Shown: positions 26,151 through 34,918 of the stretch, in pieces
Layout of the letters: the number at the start of each line of letters is the position of its first letter
Numbering within the stretch: position 1 is the stretch's first letter
Source of the DNA: Dokdonella_A sp963775445
Lineage (GTDB): Bacteria > Pseudomonadota > Gammaproteobacteria > Xanthomonadales > Rhodanobacteraceae
Direction: 5' to 3'
Assembly (NCBI GenBank): GCA_963775445.1
Contig: CAVZIT010000004.1
Span: 868,001 to 932,000, forward strand
DNA: 64,000 nt
Position numbers and translations under genes: made by a program
Notes under the pieces: model-generated
Databases searched by the model: none
The model's input: the letters and a program-made list of their open reading frames with translations, nothing else
What the model was told of the DNA's origin: nothing

Positions 26151-28916
26151 ATGCAGGAAAACTACGATCCCCAGGCGGTCGAAACCGCGGCCCAGCGATT
26201 TTGGGACGAGACCCGCGCGTTCGAGGTCAACGAAGATCCCGCGCGGGAAAAATTCTACTGCCTTTCCATGCTGCCCTATCCGAGCGGCGCACTCCACGTC
26301 GGGCATGTGCGCAATTACACGATCGGCGATGTGATCAGCCGCTATCAACGCATGCACGGCAGGAATGTGCTGCAACCGATCGGCTGGGACGCGTTCGGCC
26401 TCCCGGCGGAAAACGCCGCGATAAAAAACAACACCGCGCCGGCGAAATGGACCTACGCCAACATTGCGCACATGACGGCCCAACTCAAGCGCATGGGCTT
26501 TGCCTACGACTGGTCGCGCGAGTTCGCTGCCTGCGATCCCGCCTATTACGTGCATGAGCAGCGCATGTTCGTGCGCCTGTTCGAGCGTGGTCTCGCCTAC
26601 CGCAGGAACTCGGTGGTCAACTGGGATCCAGTCGACCAGACCGTGCTCGCCAACGAACAGGTGATCGATGGACGCGGCTGGCGCACCGGCGCCATCGTCG
26701 AGAAGCGCGAGATTCCGCAGTGGTTTCTCAAGATCACCGATTACGCGCAGGAATTGCTCGATGGACTCGATCGCCTGCCGGGCTGGCCCGATGCGGTCAA
26801 GACCATGCAGCGCAACTGGATCGGGCGCTCCGAGGGGCTCGATATCCGTTTCGATGTCGAGGCCAGCAATGCCTCGCTCAATGTCTTCACGACGCGTCCG
26901 GATACGCTGATGGGCGCGACCTACATTGCCATGGCCGCCGAACACCCGCTCGCGCTCGAGGCGGCTGCGAACAATATCGAACTCGCCGATTTCATCGAGA
27001 ACTGCAAACGCGGCGGTATCTCGGAGGCCGAGCTCGAGACGCAGGAAAAACTCGGCATGGCGACGGGTCTCCACGCGATTCATCCGATCAGTGGCGCAAG
27101 GCTGCCGATCTGGATCGCGAATTTCGTGCTGATGGGCTACGGCACGGGCGCGGTGATGGCCGTGCCCGGGCATGACGAGCGCGATCACGCTTTCGCGCTC
27201 AAGTACGATTTGCCGATCCGCATGGTCGTGGTCGATCGGGGCGTGATCGATGCATTGTCAGAACTCAAACACGATCTTTCGGCCGGGGTAGGTGCCGATG
27301 CGATGCGCGATGCGCTGACTGGCGGCTACTCCACTGCCTACAGTGAAAACGCGGCGGTCCGGGTCGTGCTGGATTTCGAGCATCGCATCGAGCATGAAGC
27401 CGCTTTTGTCGAACACGGCACGCTGGTCAATTCAGGTGAATTCGACGGCCTCGACTTCGACGCGGCATTCGTGGCGATTGCCGCGAAGCTCGAAGCCTCG
27501 GGTCGCGGCAATCGCAGCGTCCATTGGCGCCTTCGCGACTGGGGTGTTTCACGCCAGCGCTACTGGGGTTGTCCGATCCCGGTCGTTTATTGCGCGAGTT
27601 GCGGCGTGGTAGCGGTGCCGGAAGAGCTATTGCCGGTGCGGCTGCCAGAGGATGTCGCATTCAGCGGCGTTGCCTCGCCGCTCAAGACCGATCCCGAATG
27701 GCGCAAGACCAACTGTCCACGTTGCAAGGGTCCGGCCGAGCGCGAGACCGACACGTTCGACACCTTCATGGAATCGAGCTGGTACTACGCGCGGTACACC
27801 AGCCCGGGCGCTGCGACGCAAGTGGATGCGCGCGCCGATTACTGGCTGCCGGTCGATCAGTACATCGGCGGCATCGAGCACGCAATCCTGCATCTTCTGT
27901 ATTTCCGCTTCTATCACAAGCTCATGCGCGATCAGGGACTGGTGCACTGCGACGAGCCGGCGACGAATCTGCTTTGTCAGGGCATGGTGGTGGCCGAAAC
28001 CTACTATCGCGAATCGCCCGACGCCCACCGCGAATGGATCAATCCGGCCGACGTGGATGTTGCGCGCAACGAACGCGGACGCATTATCGGTGCGACATTG
28101 CGTAGCGACGGCGAGCCGGTTGCGATCGGCGCGATCGAAAAAATGTCGAAATCGAAGAACAATGGTGTCGATCCGCAGACCATGGTGGACCGTTACGGTG
28201 CCGATACGGTGCGCCTGTTCTCGATGTTTGCCGCGCCGCCGGAACAGTCGCTCGAGTGGAACGAGGCAGGCGTCGAAGGCGGTTATCGTTTCATCAAGCG
28301 CGTCTGGGCCTACGGGCAGAATCTCGCCGCAAGACTCGAGCATCGGGGCGAGCCGGGTGCGGTGGACGCGGGTCGGCTCCGCGAGTTGCGGCGCGATCTG
28401 ATGATCGCGCGGCGCGAAATCCACGACTGCCTGCACCAGGCCAACATCGACTACGAGCGCAAGCAGTACAACACGGTCGTATCAGCCTGCATGAAGATCA
28501 TGAACGTGTTGACCAGCGATGCGCTGGAAGACGATGCCGCGGACAGCGAGGATGGGGCGCGCGATCGTCTTGCGGTGCAACAGGAAGGATTCTCCATCTT
28601 GCTGCGCCTGCTGTATCCGATTACGCCGCACATCGCGCACGTGTTGTGGGCGACGTTCGGTAACGGCGCCGATATCATTCTCGCCGCGTGGCCGGAAGCT
28701 TCCGATGAGGCAAGACGACGCGACCGGGTAACGCTCGCCGTGCAAGTCAACGGCAAGCTGCGCGGCACCATCGTCGTGAGGGCCGATGCGTCGCATGAGG
28801 AGATCGAACGGCAGGCGTTGTCCGAAAGTGGCGTCGTGCGATTCCTCGGCGGGCGCACGCCACGCAAGGTTATCGTCGTGCCGGGCAAGATCGTCAATCT
28901 CGTCGTCGCGCCATGA
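26151..28916 (+). CDS. leuS: Leucyl-tRNA synthetase
   Basis: This class Ia aminoacyl-tRNA synthetase charges tRNA-Leu. It has 921 residues. The start MQENYDPQAVETAAQRFWDE is the family start. Motifs: HIGH-type PYPSGALHVGH at 42-52, GWDAFGLPAENAA, an editing domain with TTRPDTLMGATY and YGTGAVMAVPGHDERD, the catalytic-core strings WGCPIPVVYC and MESSWYYARYT, and KMSKSKNNGVDP near 664. The C-terminal strings VQVNGKLRGTIVV and RKVIVVPGKIVNLVV are also classic. It heads the leuS-lptE-holA-nadD block. Confidence 0.98.
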   Translation: MQENYDPQAVETAAQRFWDETRAFEVNEDPAREKFYCLSMLPYPSGALHVGHVRNYTIGDVISRYQRMHGRNVLQPIGWDAFGLPAENAAIKNNTAPAKWTYANIAHMTAQLKRMGFAYDWSREFAACDPAYYVHEQRMFVRLFERGLAYRRNSVVNWDPVDQTVLANEQVIDGRGWRTGAIVEKREIPQWFLKITDYAQELLDGLDRLPGWPDAVKTMQRNWIGRSEGLDIRFDVEASNASLNVFTTRPDTLMGATYIAMAAEHPLALEAAANNIELADFIENCKRGGISEAELETQEKLGMATGLHAIHPISGARLPIWIANFVLMGYGTGAVMAVPGHDERDHAFALKYDLPIRMVVVDRGVIDALSELKHDLSAGVGADAMRDALTGGYSTAYSENAAVRVVLDFEHRIEHEAAFVEHGTLVNSGEFDGLDFDAAFVAIAAKLEASGRGNRSVHWRLRDWGVSRQRYWGCPIPVVYCASCGVVAVPEELLPVRLPEDVAFSGVASPLKTDPEWRKTNCPRCKGPAERETDTFDTFMESSWYYARYTSPGAATQVDARADYWLPVDQYIGGIEHAILHLLYFRFYHKLMRDQGLVHCDEPATNLLCQGMVVAETYYRESPDAHREWINPADVDVARNERGRIIGATLRSDGEPVAIGAIEKMSKSKNNGVDPQTMVDRYGADTVRLFSMFAAPPEQSLEWNEAGVEGGYRFIKRVWAYGQNLAARLEHRGEPGAVDAGRLRELRRDLMIARREIHDCLHQANIDYERKQYNTVVSACMKIMNVLTSDALEDDAADSEDGARDRLAVQQEGFSILLRLLYPITPHIAHVLWATFGNGADIILAAWPEASDEARRRDRVTLAVQVNGKLRGTIVVRADASHEEIERQALSESGVVRFLGGRTPRKVIVVPGKIVNLVVAP

Positions 28917-29010
28917 GGTCACAGCGCCATTCGCGGCACGACGCTGCTACCATCGCCGCACCCGCGGTGCCCGGGCAAATCGTCTCCGCCGCCGTTGCCG
29001 GAATACAGGT

Positions 29011-29523
29011 ATGAATCTGGGTCGGTCCGTTTCGATTGCCGTCGCCGCTCTCGCAGTGCTGTTGCTGCCCGGGTGTGGATTTCACCTGCGGGCCGAGGCG
29101 CGGCTCCCCGCGAGCATGCAGCGCGTGCATATCGAGATTGCCGATAACTTCAGTCCGATCGCGAAGGATCTGGAACGTGCCATGAGGCGATCGGGCGTTG
29201 AGGTCGTCGATACGGTGGTTCCGGGCGTCGCGGTCATGCACATTACAACCAACACGATCAGCACCGACGTGCTATCGGTCGGTGGCAATGCGCGCGCCAA
29301 CGAATATGCCATCCGCTACCACGTCGAATTCGATGTCGAGGATGCGGCCGGCGTATTGTTGTTGCCGAAACAAGTCATCGAACTGTCCCGCGATTTCACC
29401 TTCGACGCGAGCCAGGCGCTGGGTGTCGCTGCGGAGGAAGACGTGCTGACGCAGGAGCTCGAGCGCGACATGGTCCAGACCATACTGCGCAGGCTCGAGG
29501 CATTGGCCCACGCCCCAGCGTGA
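29011..29523 (+). CDS. lptE: LPS assembly lipoprotein LptE
   Basis: This is the outer-membrane lipoprotein that plugs the LptD barrel for LPS export. The start is ATG 29011 (MNLGRSVSIAVAALAVLLLP) with the lipobox LPGC followed by GFHLR, the family hallmark. It has 170 residues. It includes LPASMQRVHIE and FDVEDAAGVLLLPKQVIELS. It lies 94 bp behind leuS and before holA, the order seen across gammaproteobacteria. A longer in-frame extension from 28786 overlaps leuS and lacks signal features. Confidence 0.93.
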   Translation: MNLGRSVSIAVAALAVLLLPGCGFHLRAEARLPASMQRVHIEIADNFSPIAKDLERAMRRSGVEVVDTVVPGVAVMHITTNTISTDVLSVGGNARANEYAIRYHVEFDVEDAAGVLLLPKQVIELSRDFTFDASQALGVAAEEDVLTQELERDMVQTILRRLEALAHAPA

Positions 29524-29732
29524 CATCGGGTATTGCGATCCCGTGGCCGCGGCCCGCGATCCTTGAATGCGTCAGTTGCACGATCGAACCGCTGGCCCGC
29601 GTCTTGAAGCGAGCCGTCGAGAGGAAGTATTTCGCCAGCGCTACCGGCCAGCGCAACCGGTCCGCGATGCCATGACCCTGCTTCATCAAGCGCTTGTCCA
29701 TGCGTTGAGCATGCCCGCCGTACAATGAGCCG

Positions 29733-30755
29733 ATGTCGACCCACGTCGCTACGTTCAGACGCCAGATCGCCGATGGGGAATTGCGCCCCGTCTATCTGAT
29801 TGCAGGCGCCGAACACCTCGAAGTGCTCGAACTTGCCGATGCGTTGCGCCGGCGCGCTCGGGAATGCGGCTACGCAGAGCGCGAAGTGCTCGACGCCGAG
29901 GCCGGGTTCGACTGGAACCGCCTGGCCGATGCGGGTCGCAGCCTGAGCCTGTTCGCGAATCGCAAGCTGATCGATTTGCGCGTGCCCGGCGGCAAGCCGG
30001 GGCGCGAGGGCAGTGCCGCGATTGCGGCGTATTGCGAGGCACCAGCCGTCGATACCGTATTGCTCGTTACCGCACACGACTGGAGCAAGAAGCACGAAGG
30101 CGCCTGGGTCAAGGCGATCGAAAATTGTGGAATGTACGTGCCGGTATGGCCGCTCAAACGCGATGACTTGCCGCGCTGGATCGATGCGCGCATGAAATCG
30201 TGTGGGCTGACGGCTACCGCCGACGCGGTCGCATTGCTCGCCGAACGCACCGAGGGCAATCTCCTGGCTGCCGCGCAGGAGATCGACAAGCTGGCCCTGC
30301 TGGCGCCCGACAGCAAGATCGATGCGGCGACGCTCGAAGCCGCAGTCGCCGACGATGCGCGCTTCGATGTCTTTCGCCTGACCGATGCGGCACTTGCCGG
30401 CGATGCGGCGCGCGCCCTGCGCATCGTGGCTGGCTTGCGTGCCGAAGGCGGCGAGTTGATCCCGCTCCTCGGCTGGGTGCTGAATCAACTCAAGCTCCTG
30501 CTGCGTCTCGCCGAATCGGGCTCGCGTATCGACGCCCTGTTCCAGGCCGAGCGGGTGTGGCCGCAGCGCCAGTCGATCTACCGCCATGCGCTCAAGCGCG
30601 GCGCGCAAGCGCATTGGGAGCGTTGCCTCGCGCAGGCCGGGCACATCGATCGAATCGCCAAGGGTCGCGCCGGTGGTGATGCTTGGCGCGAACTGGAACG
30701 GCTCATTGCCGCGATTGCTGCCCCGCGACGCGCAGCCGAGCTGATGGCGCCATGA
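29733..30755 (+). CDS. holA: DNA polymerase III subunit delta
   Basis: This is the clamp-loader subunit that opens the beta clamp. It has 340 residues. The start MSTHVATFRRQIADGELRPV is followed by YLIAGAEHLEVLELADALR. Other family strings are FDWNRLADAGRSLSLFANRK, LPRWIDARMKSCGL, LAERTEGNLLAAAQEIDKLA and DDARFDVFRLTDAALAGDAA. The nadD start overlaps its stop (ATGA at 30752), so the two are coupled. The 209 bp before it, after lptE, holds no convincing gene. Confidence 0.96.
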   Translation: MSTHVATFRRQIADGELRPVYLIAGAEHLEVLELADALRRRARECGYAEREVLDAEAGFDWNRLADAGRSLSLFANRKLIDLRVPGGKPGREGSAAIAAYCEAPAVDTVLLVTAHDWSKKHEGAWVKAIENCGMYVPVWPLKRDDLPRWIDARMKSCGLTATADAVALLAERTEGNLLAAAQEIDKLALLAPDSKIDAATLEAAVADDARFDVFRLTDAALAGDAARALRIVAGLRAEGGELIPLLGWVLNQLKLLLRLAESGSRIDALFQAERVWPQRQSIYRHALKRGAQAHWERCLAQAGHIDRIAKGRAGGDAWRELERLIAAIAAPRRAAELMAP

Positions 30756-31465
30756 GCGCGGCCGCTCCGCTGCCAATTGCGATCCTCGGGGGCACCTTCG
30801 ACCCGGTGCACAATGGCCACCTGCGCGTGGCGCTCGAAGCCGGCGAGGCGCTCGGCGCCGAAGTGCGTTTGATTCCGTGCGGTATGCCGCCGCATCGGTC
30901 GGCGCCCGTTGCGAGCGGGGTTGCGCGAGCCGCGATGCTGCGTGCTGCCCTTGCGGGGCAGCGCCGTTTGGTGCTCGACGAGCGCGAGCTGCACCGTGAC
31001 GGACCTTCCTACACCATCGATACCTTGATCGATCTGCGCGAGGAGATCGGCAACGAGCGCCCGCTCACTTTGCTGCTTGGCGCAGATGCGTTCGCCGGAT
31101 TGCCCACTTGGCATCGCTGGCGCGAGCTGTTCGAGTTGGCGCACTTCGGTGTGCTGACGCGCCCTTGCGCCGAAAATCGTGACGAGGACCGCAACAGTCG
31201 GGCGTTCGGCAACCTTCCGATCCAGTTGCGCACCAAGATTGCCTCGCGCCGCACGAGCGATGCGGCGGCGCTTGAGGCGGCGCCCGCCGGTCGGGTTCTC
31301 GCGATTTCCGTAACGCCACTCGACATATCCGCCAGCCGCGTGCGGGAACTCGTCGGCGCCGGCCGTGATCCCCGTTGGCTGGTGCCCGATGCGTTGCTTG
31401 CAAATCCGGCGTTGCTTTCGACTTACCGACAGCCAGCAGCAGCGCAGGATGCACCGCGCCGCTGA
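30752..31465 (+). CDS. nadD: Nicotinate-nucleotide adenylyltransferase
   Basis: This enzyme converts nicotinate mononucleotide and ATP to deamido-NAD. It has 237 residues from ATG 30752, overlapping the holA stop by 4 bases. The nucleotidyltransferase motif GGTFDPVHNGHL is at about 13-24, GMPPHR lies nearby, LLLGADAFAGLPTWHRW is in the middle, and the ISASRVREL motif is near residue 205. All are typical of NadD. It has a slightly long Ala-rich tail. Confidence 0.97.
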   Translation: MSAAAPLPIAILGGTFDPVHNGHLRVALEAGEALGAEVRLIPCGMPPHRSAPVASGVARAAMLRAALAGQRRLVLDERELHRDGPSYTIDTLIDLREEIGNERPLTLLLGADAFAGLPTWHRWRELFELAHFGVLTRPCAENRDEDRNSRAFGNLPIQLRTKIASRRTSDAAALEAAPAGRVLAISVTPLDISASRVRELVGAGRDPRWLVPDALLANPALLSTYRQPAAAQDAPRR

Positions 31466-31575
31466 GCGGCACGTGGCACGCCTCGAGCCGTGTCCGCGAC
31501 TCGGTCGCGTCGTGCGTTTGGGCCTATACTGCATTGGCGTCGGAAGGGCGCAACCTGTCTTTGGAGGTCGAGCAC

Positions 31576-32145
31576 TTGGTCACATCGCAAAAGCGCGCCG
31601 GGCCGCGCAAGGCTGCACTCGCCAAACCCGCAGCTGCGAAAGCCCCATCCGTCGGCAAGGCGCCGGTCAAACGCAAGACGTCCCCTCGATCCGATCCATC
31701 CCAATCCAGACCCAACCGCAAGCCGGGCCGGGCAGTTGCCACGGCAAAAGCCGCGCGCGCCGGTTCGCGCCGCAAGGTGGCGCGCACGCCGGACGCCCAG
31801 GAACAATTGCACGAAACAGTGGTAACCGCGCTGGATGATTTGAAGGCGCGCGACGTTCAGGAAATCGACGTTCGCGACAAGACTTCGTTCACCGATCTGC
31901 TGATCGTGGCCAGCGGAACCTCGACCCGCCACGTCAAGTCGATCGCCGATGAGGTGGTCAAATCGGCCAAGCACATCGGACAACCGCCGCTCGGCGTGGA
32001 AGGCCAGCGCGAGGCGGAGTGGGTGCTGGTCGACCTTGGCGATATCGTCGTGCACATCATGTTGCCGCGCACGCGTGAATTCTACGGCCTCGAGCGATTG
32101 TGGACCGTCGGTGACGATCCCGCGCCGGCCGAGTTGGCCGTATGA
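31576..32145 (+). CDS. rsfS: Ribosome silencing factor RsfS with basic N-terminal extension
   Basis: RsfS binds L14 and keeps subunits apart during starvation. The conserved domain (about residues 75-175) reads VTALDDLKARDVQEIDVRDK, FTDLLIVASGTSTRHVKSIA, GQREAEWVLVDLGDIVVHIM and REFYGLERLW. The start is chosen as TTG 31576, because GGAGG stands 8 bases upstream. This gives 189 residues with about 70 extra N-terminal residues rich in Lys, Ala, Pro and Arg (for example KAALAKPAAAKAPSVGKAPV). An internal GTG (at RKVARTP) would give the usual length of about 120. Either way the frame is open upstream. Confidence 0.9.
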   Translation: MVTSQKRAGPRKAALAKPAAAKAPSVGKAPVKRKTSPRSDPSQSRPNRKPGRAVATAKAARAGSRRKVARTPDAQEQLHETVVTALDDLKARDVQEIDVRDKTSFTDLLIVASGTSTRHVKSIADEVVKSAKHIGQPPLGVEGQREAEWVLVDLGDIVVHIMLPRTREFYGLERLWTVGDDPAPAELAV

Positions 32146-32190
32146 ACTCATCGCCCTGAATCTGCCGGCGCGCAGGCGATCACGACATTC

Positions 32191-32661
32191 GTGCGAACGC
32201 GCATTGTTGCCATCGGCGACCGCATGCCTGCCTGGATTGCCGAAGGCTTCTCCGAATATGCAAGGCGCATGGCGCACGAGATGCATCTGGAGCTGATCGA
32301 GATTGCATCGCGCCGGCGCGCCGGAGAACGCGACCCTTCGCGCGCGATCAAGGCCGAAGGAGCCGCAGTGCTCGCTGCAATTCCACGGGATTGTCATGTG
32401 GTGGCACTCGACGGCGCCGGCAACGCGTGGTCCAGCGAACATCTGGCGCGCCAGCTCGACGGATGGCGCATGCAGAGTCGTGACCTCGCGTTGTTGATCG
32501 GCGGCGCCGATGGACACGACGCACAAGTGCTCGCGCGCGCCGACCAGCGCTGGTCGCTGGGTCCGTTGACGCTCCCGCACATGCTGGTCCGGGTGCTCGT
32601 TGCCGAGCAGTTGTATCGCGCCGTCTCCATCTTGTCCCACCATCCTTACCACCGCGGATAG
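32191..32661 (+). CDS. rlmH: 23S rRNA pseudouridine-1915 N3-methyltransferase
   Basis: This SPOUT-fold enzyme methylates pseudouridine 1915 of 23S rRNA. It has 156 residues from a GTG start (VRTRIVAIGDRMPAWIAEGF). Family strings: CHVVALDGAGNAWSSEHLA, LLIGGADGHD, LGPLTLPHMLVRVLVAEQLY and the end SHHPYHRG. It follows rsfS by 45 bp, the standard pairing. Confidence 0.97.
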   Translation: MRTRIVAIGDRMPAWIAEGFSEYARRMAHEMHLELIEIASRRRAGERDPSRAIKAEGAAVLAAIPRDCHVVALDGAGNAWSSEHLARQLDGWRMQSRDLALLIGGADGHDAQVLARADQRWSLGPLTLPHMLVRVLVAEQLYRAVSILSHHPYHRG

Positions 32662-32672
32662 GGCGCTTTGGC

Positions 32673-33233
32673 GTGCTGTTTCTCGCCTCCAAGTCGCCGC
32701 GTCGACGCGAATTGCTCGAGCAGCTCGATTTCGGGTTCTCGGTGCTTGAAGTGGATGTGGCCGAACGCTGCCTGCCGGGCGAACCGCCATCGGACTATGT
32801 CAGCCGCGTCGCGCGCGCGAAGGCCGGCGCCGGCCTGCTGCGCGTGATGACCCTGCCGGACTCCGTCGTGATCGGCGCAGACACCGAAGTGGTCCTGGAT
32901 CGGGAGGTTTTCGGGAAACCGGACGATGCCGGTTCCGCAATCGGGATGCTCGAGCGCCTGTCAGGACGCACCCATGAAGTGATCTCGGTGGTTTGGTGCG
33001 TCAGCGCGTCTCGCGAAGCGTGCGCAAAGAGCGTATCGAAAGTCACCTTCGCGCCGCTCGATGCAGCGTCGATTGCGGAGTACGTCGCCACTGGCGAGCC
33101 GTTCGGCAAGGCTGGGGGCTACGCGATCCAGGGGCGTGCCGCTGCCTTCGTGCGTCGACTCGAGGGCAGCTATTCAGGAGTCGTCGGATTGCCACTTTTC
33201 GAGACCGCCGGTCTCATCCATCGCATGAGTTGA
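32673..33233 (+). CDS. maf: Maf/YhdE nucleoside triphosphate pyrophosphatase
   Basis: This house-cleaning enzyme hydrolyses dTTP/UTP-type nucleotides in its close family. It has 186 residues from a GTG start 11 bases after rlmH. Motifs: LASKSPRRRELL at the N-terminus, VIGADTEVVLD (catalytic Asp), FGKPDDAGSAIGMLERLSGRTHEV, EPFGKAGGYAIQGRAAAFV and GSYSGVVGLPLFET. All match Maf. Confidence 0.95.
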   Translation: MLFLASKSPRRRELLEQLDFGFSVLEVDVAERCLPGEPPSDYVSRVARAKAGAGLLRVMTLPDSVVIGADTEVVLDREVFGKPDDAGSAIGMLERLSGRTHEVISVVWCVSASREACAKSVSKVTFAPLDAASIAEYVATGEPFGKAGGYAIQGRAAAFVRRLEGSYSGVVGLPLFETAGLIHRMS

Positions 33234-33409
33234 ACGTTTCGACGACCGGCGGCTTCTCAGGCGCTGGCCTATTCGCAGAGCGCATCGAGAATCATTCGGG
33301 CGCTCGCCCGCGCTGACGCGCGCTTTGCCCTCGCGGCACTCCCGGCAGTCGACAATGCCGCACCTCGGGCGCTATAAGTCGTTGCAATCTCTTAGAGCCA
33401 GACTCCGCC

Positions 33410-34918
33410 GTGTCCGAAGAAATCCTGATCAACGTCACGCCTCGCGAAACGCGCGTCGCGCTGGTCGAGAACGGCATGCTGCAGGAGGTGCATGTCGAGA
33501 GATCGAGCAGGCGTGGCTACGTCGGCAACATCTACAAGGGCCGGATCAGCCGGGTCATGCCGGGCATGCAGGCGGCCTTCGTTGACATCGGGCTCGACCG
33601 CGCGGCCTTCCTGCATGCGTCAGACATCGTGCGACCGCATTCGCCATTGATCGGCGAAAACGGTGGAAATGACCCAGAGGCTGTGGCGCCGATGCCGGTC
33701 GCGCCGCCTGCGTGTCCGCCGATCGGCGAACTGGTCCGCGATGGCCAGGAAGTCGTGGTCCAGGTGGTCAAGGATCCGATCAGCACCAAGGGTGCGCGGT
33801 TGACCACGCATCTTTCCATACCATCGCGTTACCTGGTCTTGTTGCCTTACAGCAAGGTACTCGGCGTTTCGGCGCGCATCGAGGACGAGTGCGAGCGCAC
33901 GCGGCTCAGGGAAATGCTCTCGGGTCTCGTCGGCCCTGTTGCACTGGGCTACATCGTGCGCACCAACGCCGAGAGCCAAGCCGCAGAGGCGCTTGCCGAA
34001 GACGTCGATTATCTCGGCAAGCTCTGGACATCCGTGCAGCACAGTATCGGCAGTGCGCGCGTGGGCGAGCGCATTTACGAGGATCTCGATCTGGCGCTGA
34101 AATCGTTGCGCGACATGATGCGTCCCAGTATCGAGAAGGTGCGCGTGGATTCGCGCGAAACGCTCGATCGCGTCCGACGGTTCATGCAGCAGTTCATGCC
34201 GGATCTGGCCGATCGGCTCGAACACTATCCGGGCGAGCGGCCGATTTTCGATCTGTACGGAGTCGAGGACGAAATCCACAAGGCATTGCGCAAGGAAGTG
34301 CTGCTCAAGTCCGGCGGAAGCCTGGTGGTGGATCAGACCGAGGCGATGACGACGATCGACGTCAATACCGGTGCGTATCTGGGCTCGCGCAATCTCGAGG
34401 AGACGGTTTTTCGCACCAACCTGGAAGCCGCGCAGTCGGCCGCGCGTCAGCTTCGGCTGCGTAACCTCGGCGGCATCATCATCATCGATTTCATCGACAT
34501 GCTCGACCAAGAGCACAGGCGCCAGGTTCTGCGCATGCTCGAGAAATCACTTGCGCGCGATCGAACCAAGGCCACGGTTTACGAGATGTCGCCGCTGGGC
34601 CTGGTCGAGATGACACGCAAGCGCACGACAGAGAGCCTCGAACGCCAGCTGTGCGAACCGTGCTCCGCCTGCGGGGGGCGCGGCAAGCTCAAGACTGCCG
34701 AAACCGTGACCTACGAAATCTTTCGCGAAATCACGCGCGCAGTACGCCAGTTCGATGCGCTGGAGCTCCTGGTGCTGGCCGCGCCCGATGTAGTGGGACG
34801 CATTCTGGAAGAGGAATCCTCGGCAGTCGCAGAACTCGAGGAGTTCATCGGCAAGACCATCCGCTTCCAGGCTGAAGAGCACTACGCGCAGGAACAATAC
34901 GATGTCGTCCTCCTCTGA
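33410..34918 (+). CDS. rng: Ribonuclease G
   Basis: This endoribonuclease matures the 16S rRNA 5' end and degrades mRNA. It has 502 residues from GTG 33410 (MSEEILINVTPRETRVALVE). The S1 domain (about 38-130) starts NIYKGRISRVMPGMQAAFVD. The catalytic Asp residues lie in TTIDVNTGAYLGSRN (about 315) and IIIIDFIDM (about 360). The zinc-link CEPCSACGGRGK is near 415. An Ala/Pro insertion sits inside the S1 region (NDPEAVAPMPVAPPACPP). Its end overlaps yhdP by 17 bases, so they are cotranscribed. Confidence 0.97.
   Translation: MSEEILINVTPRETRVALVENGMLQEVHVERSSRRGYVGNIYKGRISRVMPGMQAAFVDIGLDRAAFLHASDIVRPHSPLIGENGGNDPEAVAPMPVAPPACPPIGELVRDGQEVVVQVVKDPISTKGARLTTHLSIPSRYLVLLPYSKVLGVSARIEDECERTRLREMLSGLVGPVALGYIVRTNAESQAAEALAEDVDYLGKLWTSVQHSIGSARVGERIYEDLDLALKSLRDMMRPSIEKVRVDSRETLDRVRRFMQQFMPDLADRLEHYPGERPIFDLYGVEDEIHKALRKEVLLKSGGSLVVDQTEAMTTIDVNTGAYLGSRNLEETVFRTNLEAAQSAARQLRLRNLGGIIIIDFIDMLDQEHRRQVLRMLEKSLARDRTKATVYEMSPLGLVEMTRKRTTESLERQLCEPCSACGGRGKLKTAETVTYEIFREITRAVRQFDALELLVLAAPDVVGRILEEESSAVAELEEFIGKTIRFQAEEHYAQEQYDVVLL

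Noticed and set aside
29396..29725. A minus-strand frame in the lptE-holA spacer (starts MYGGHAQRMDKRLMKQ)
   Set aside because: Part of it looks protein-like (GSIVQLTHSRIAGRGHGIA) and may be a remnant, but it overlaps lptE, lacks a ribosome binding site and I cannot name a family.
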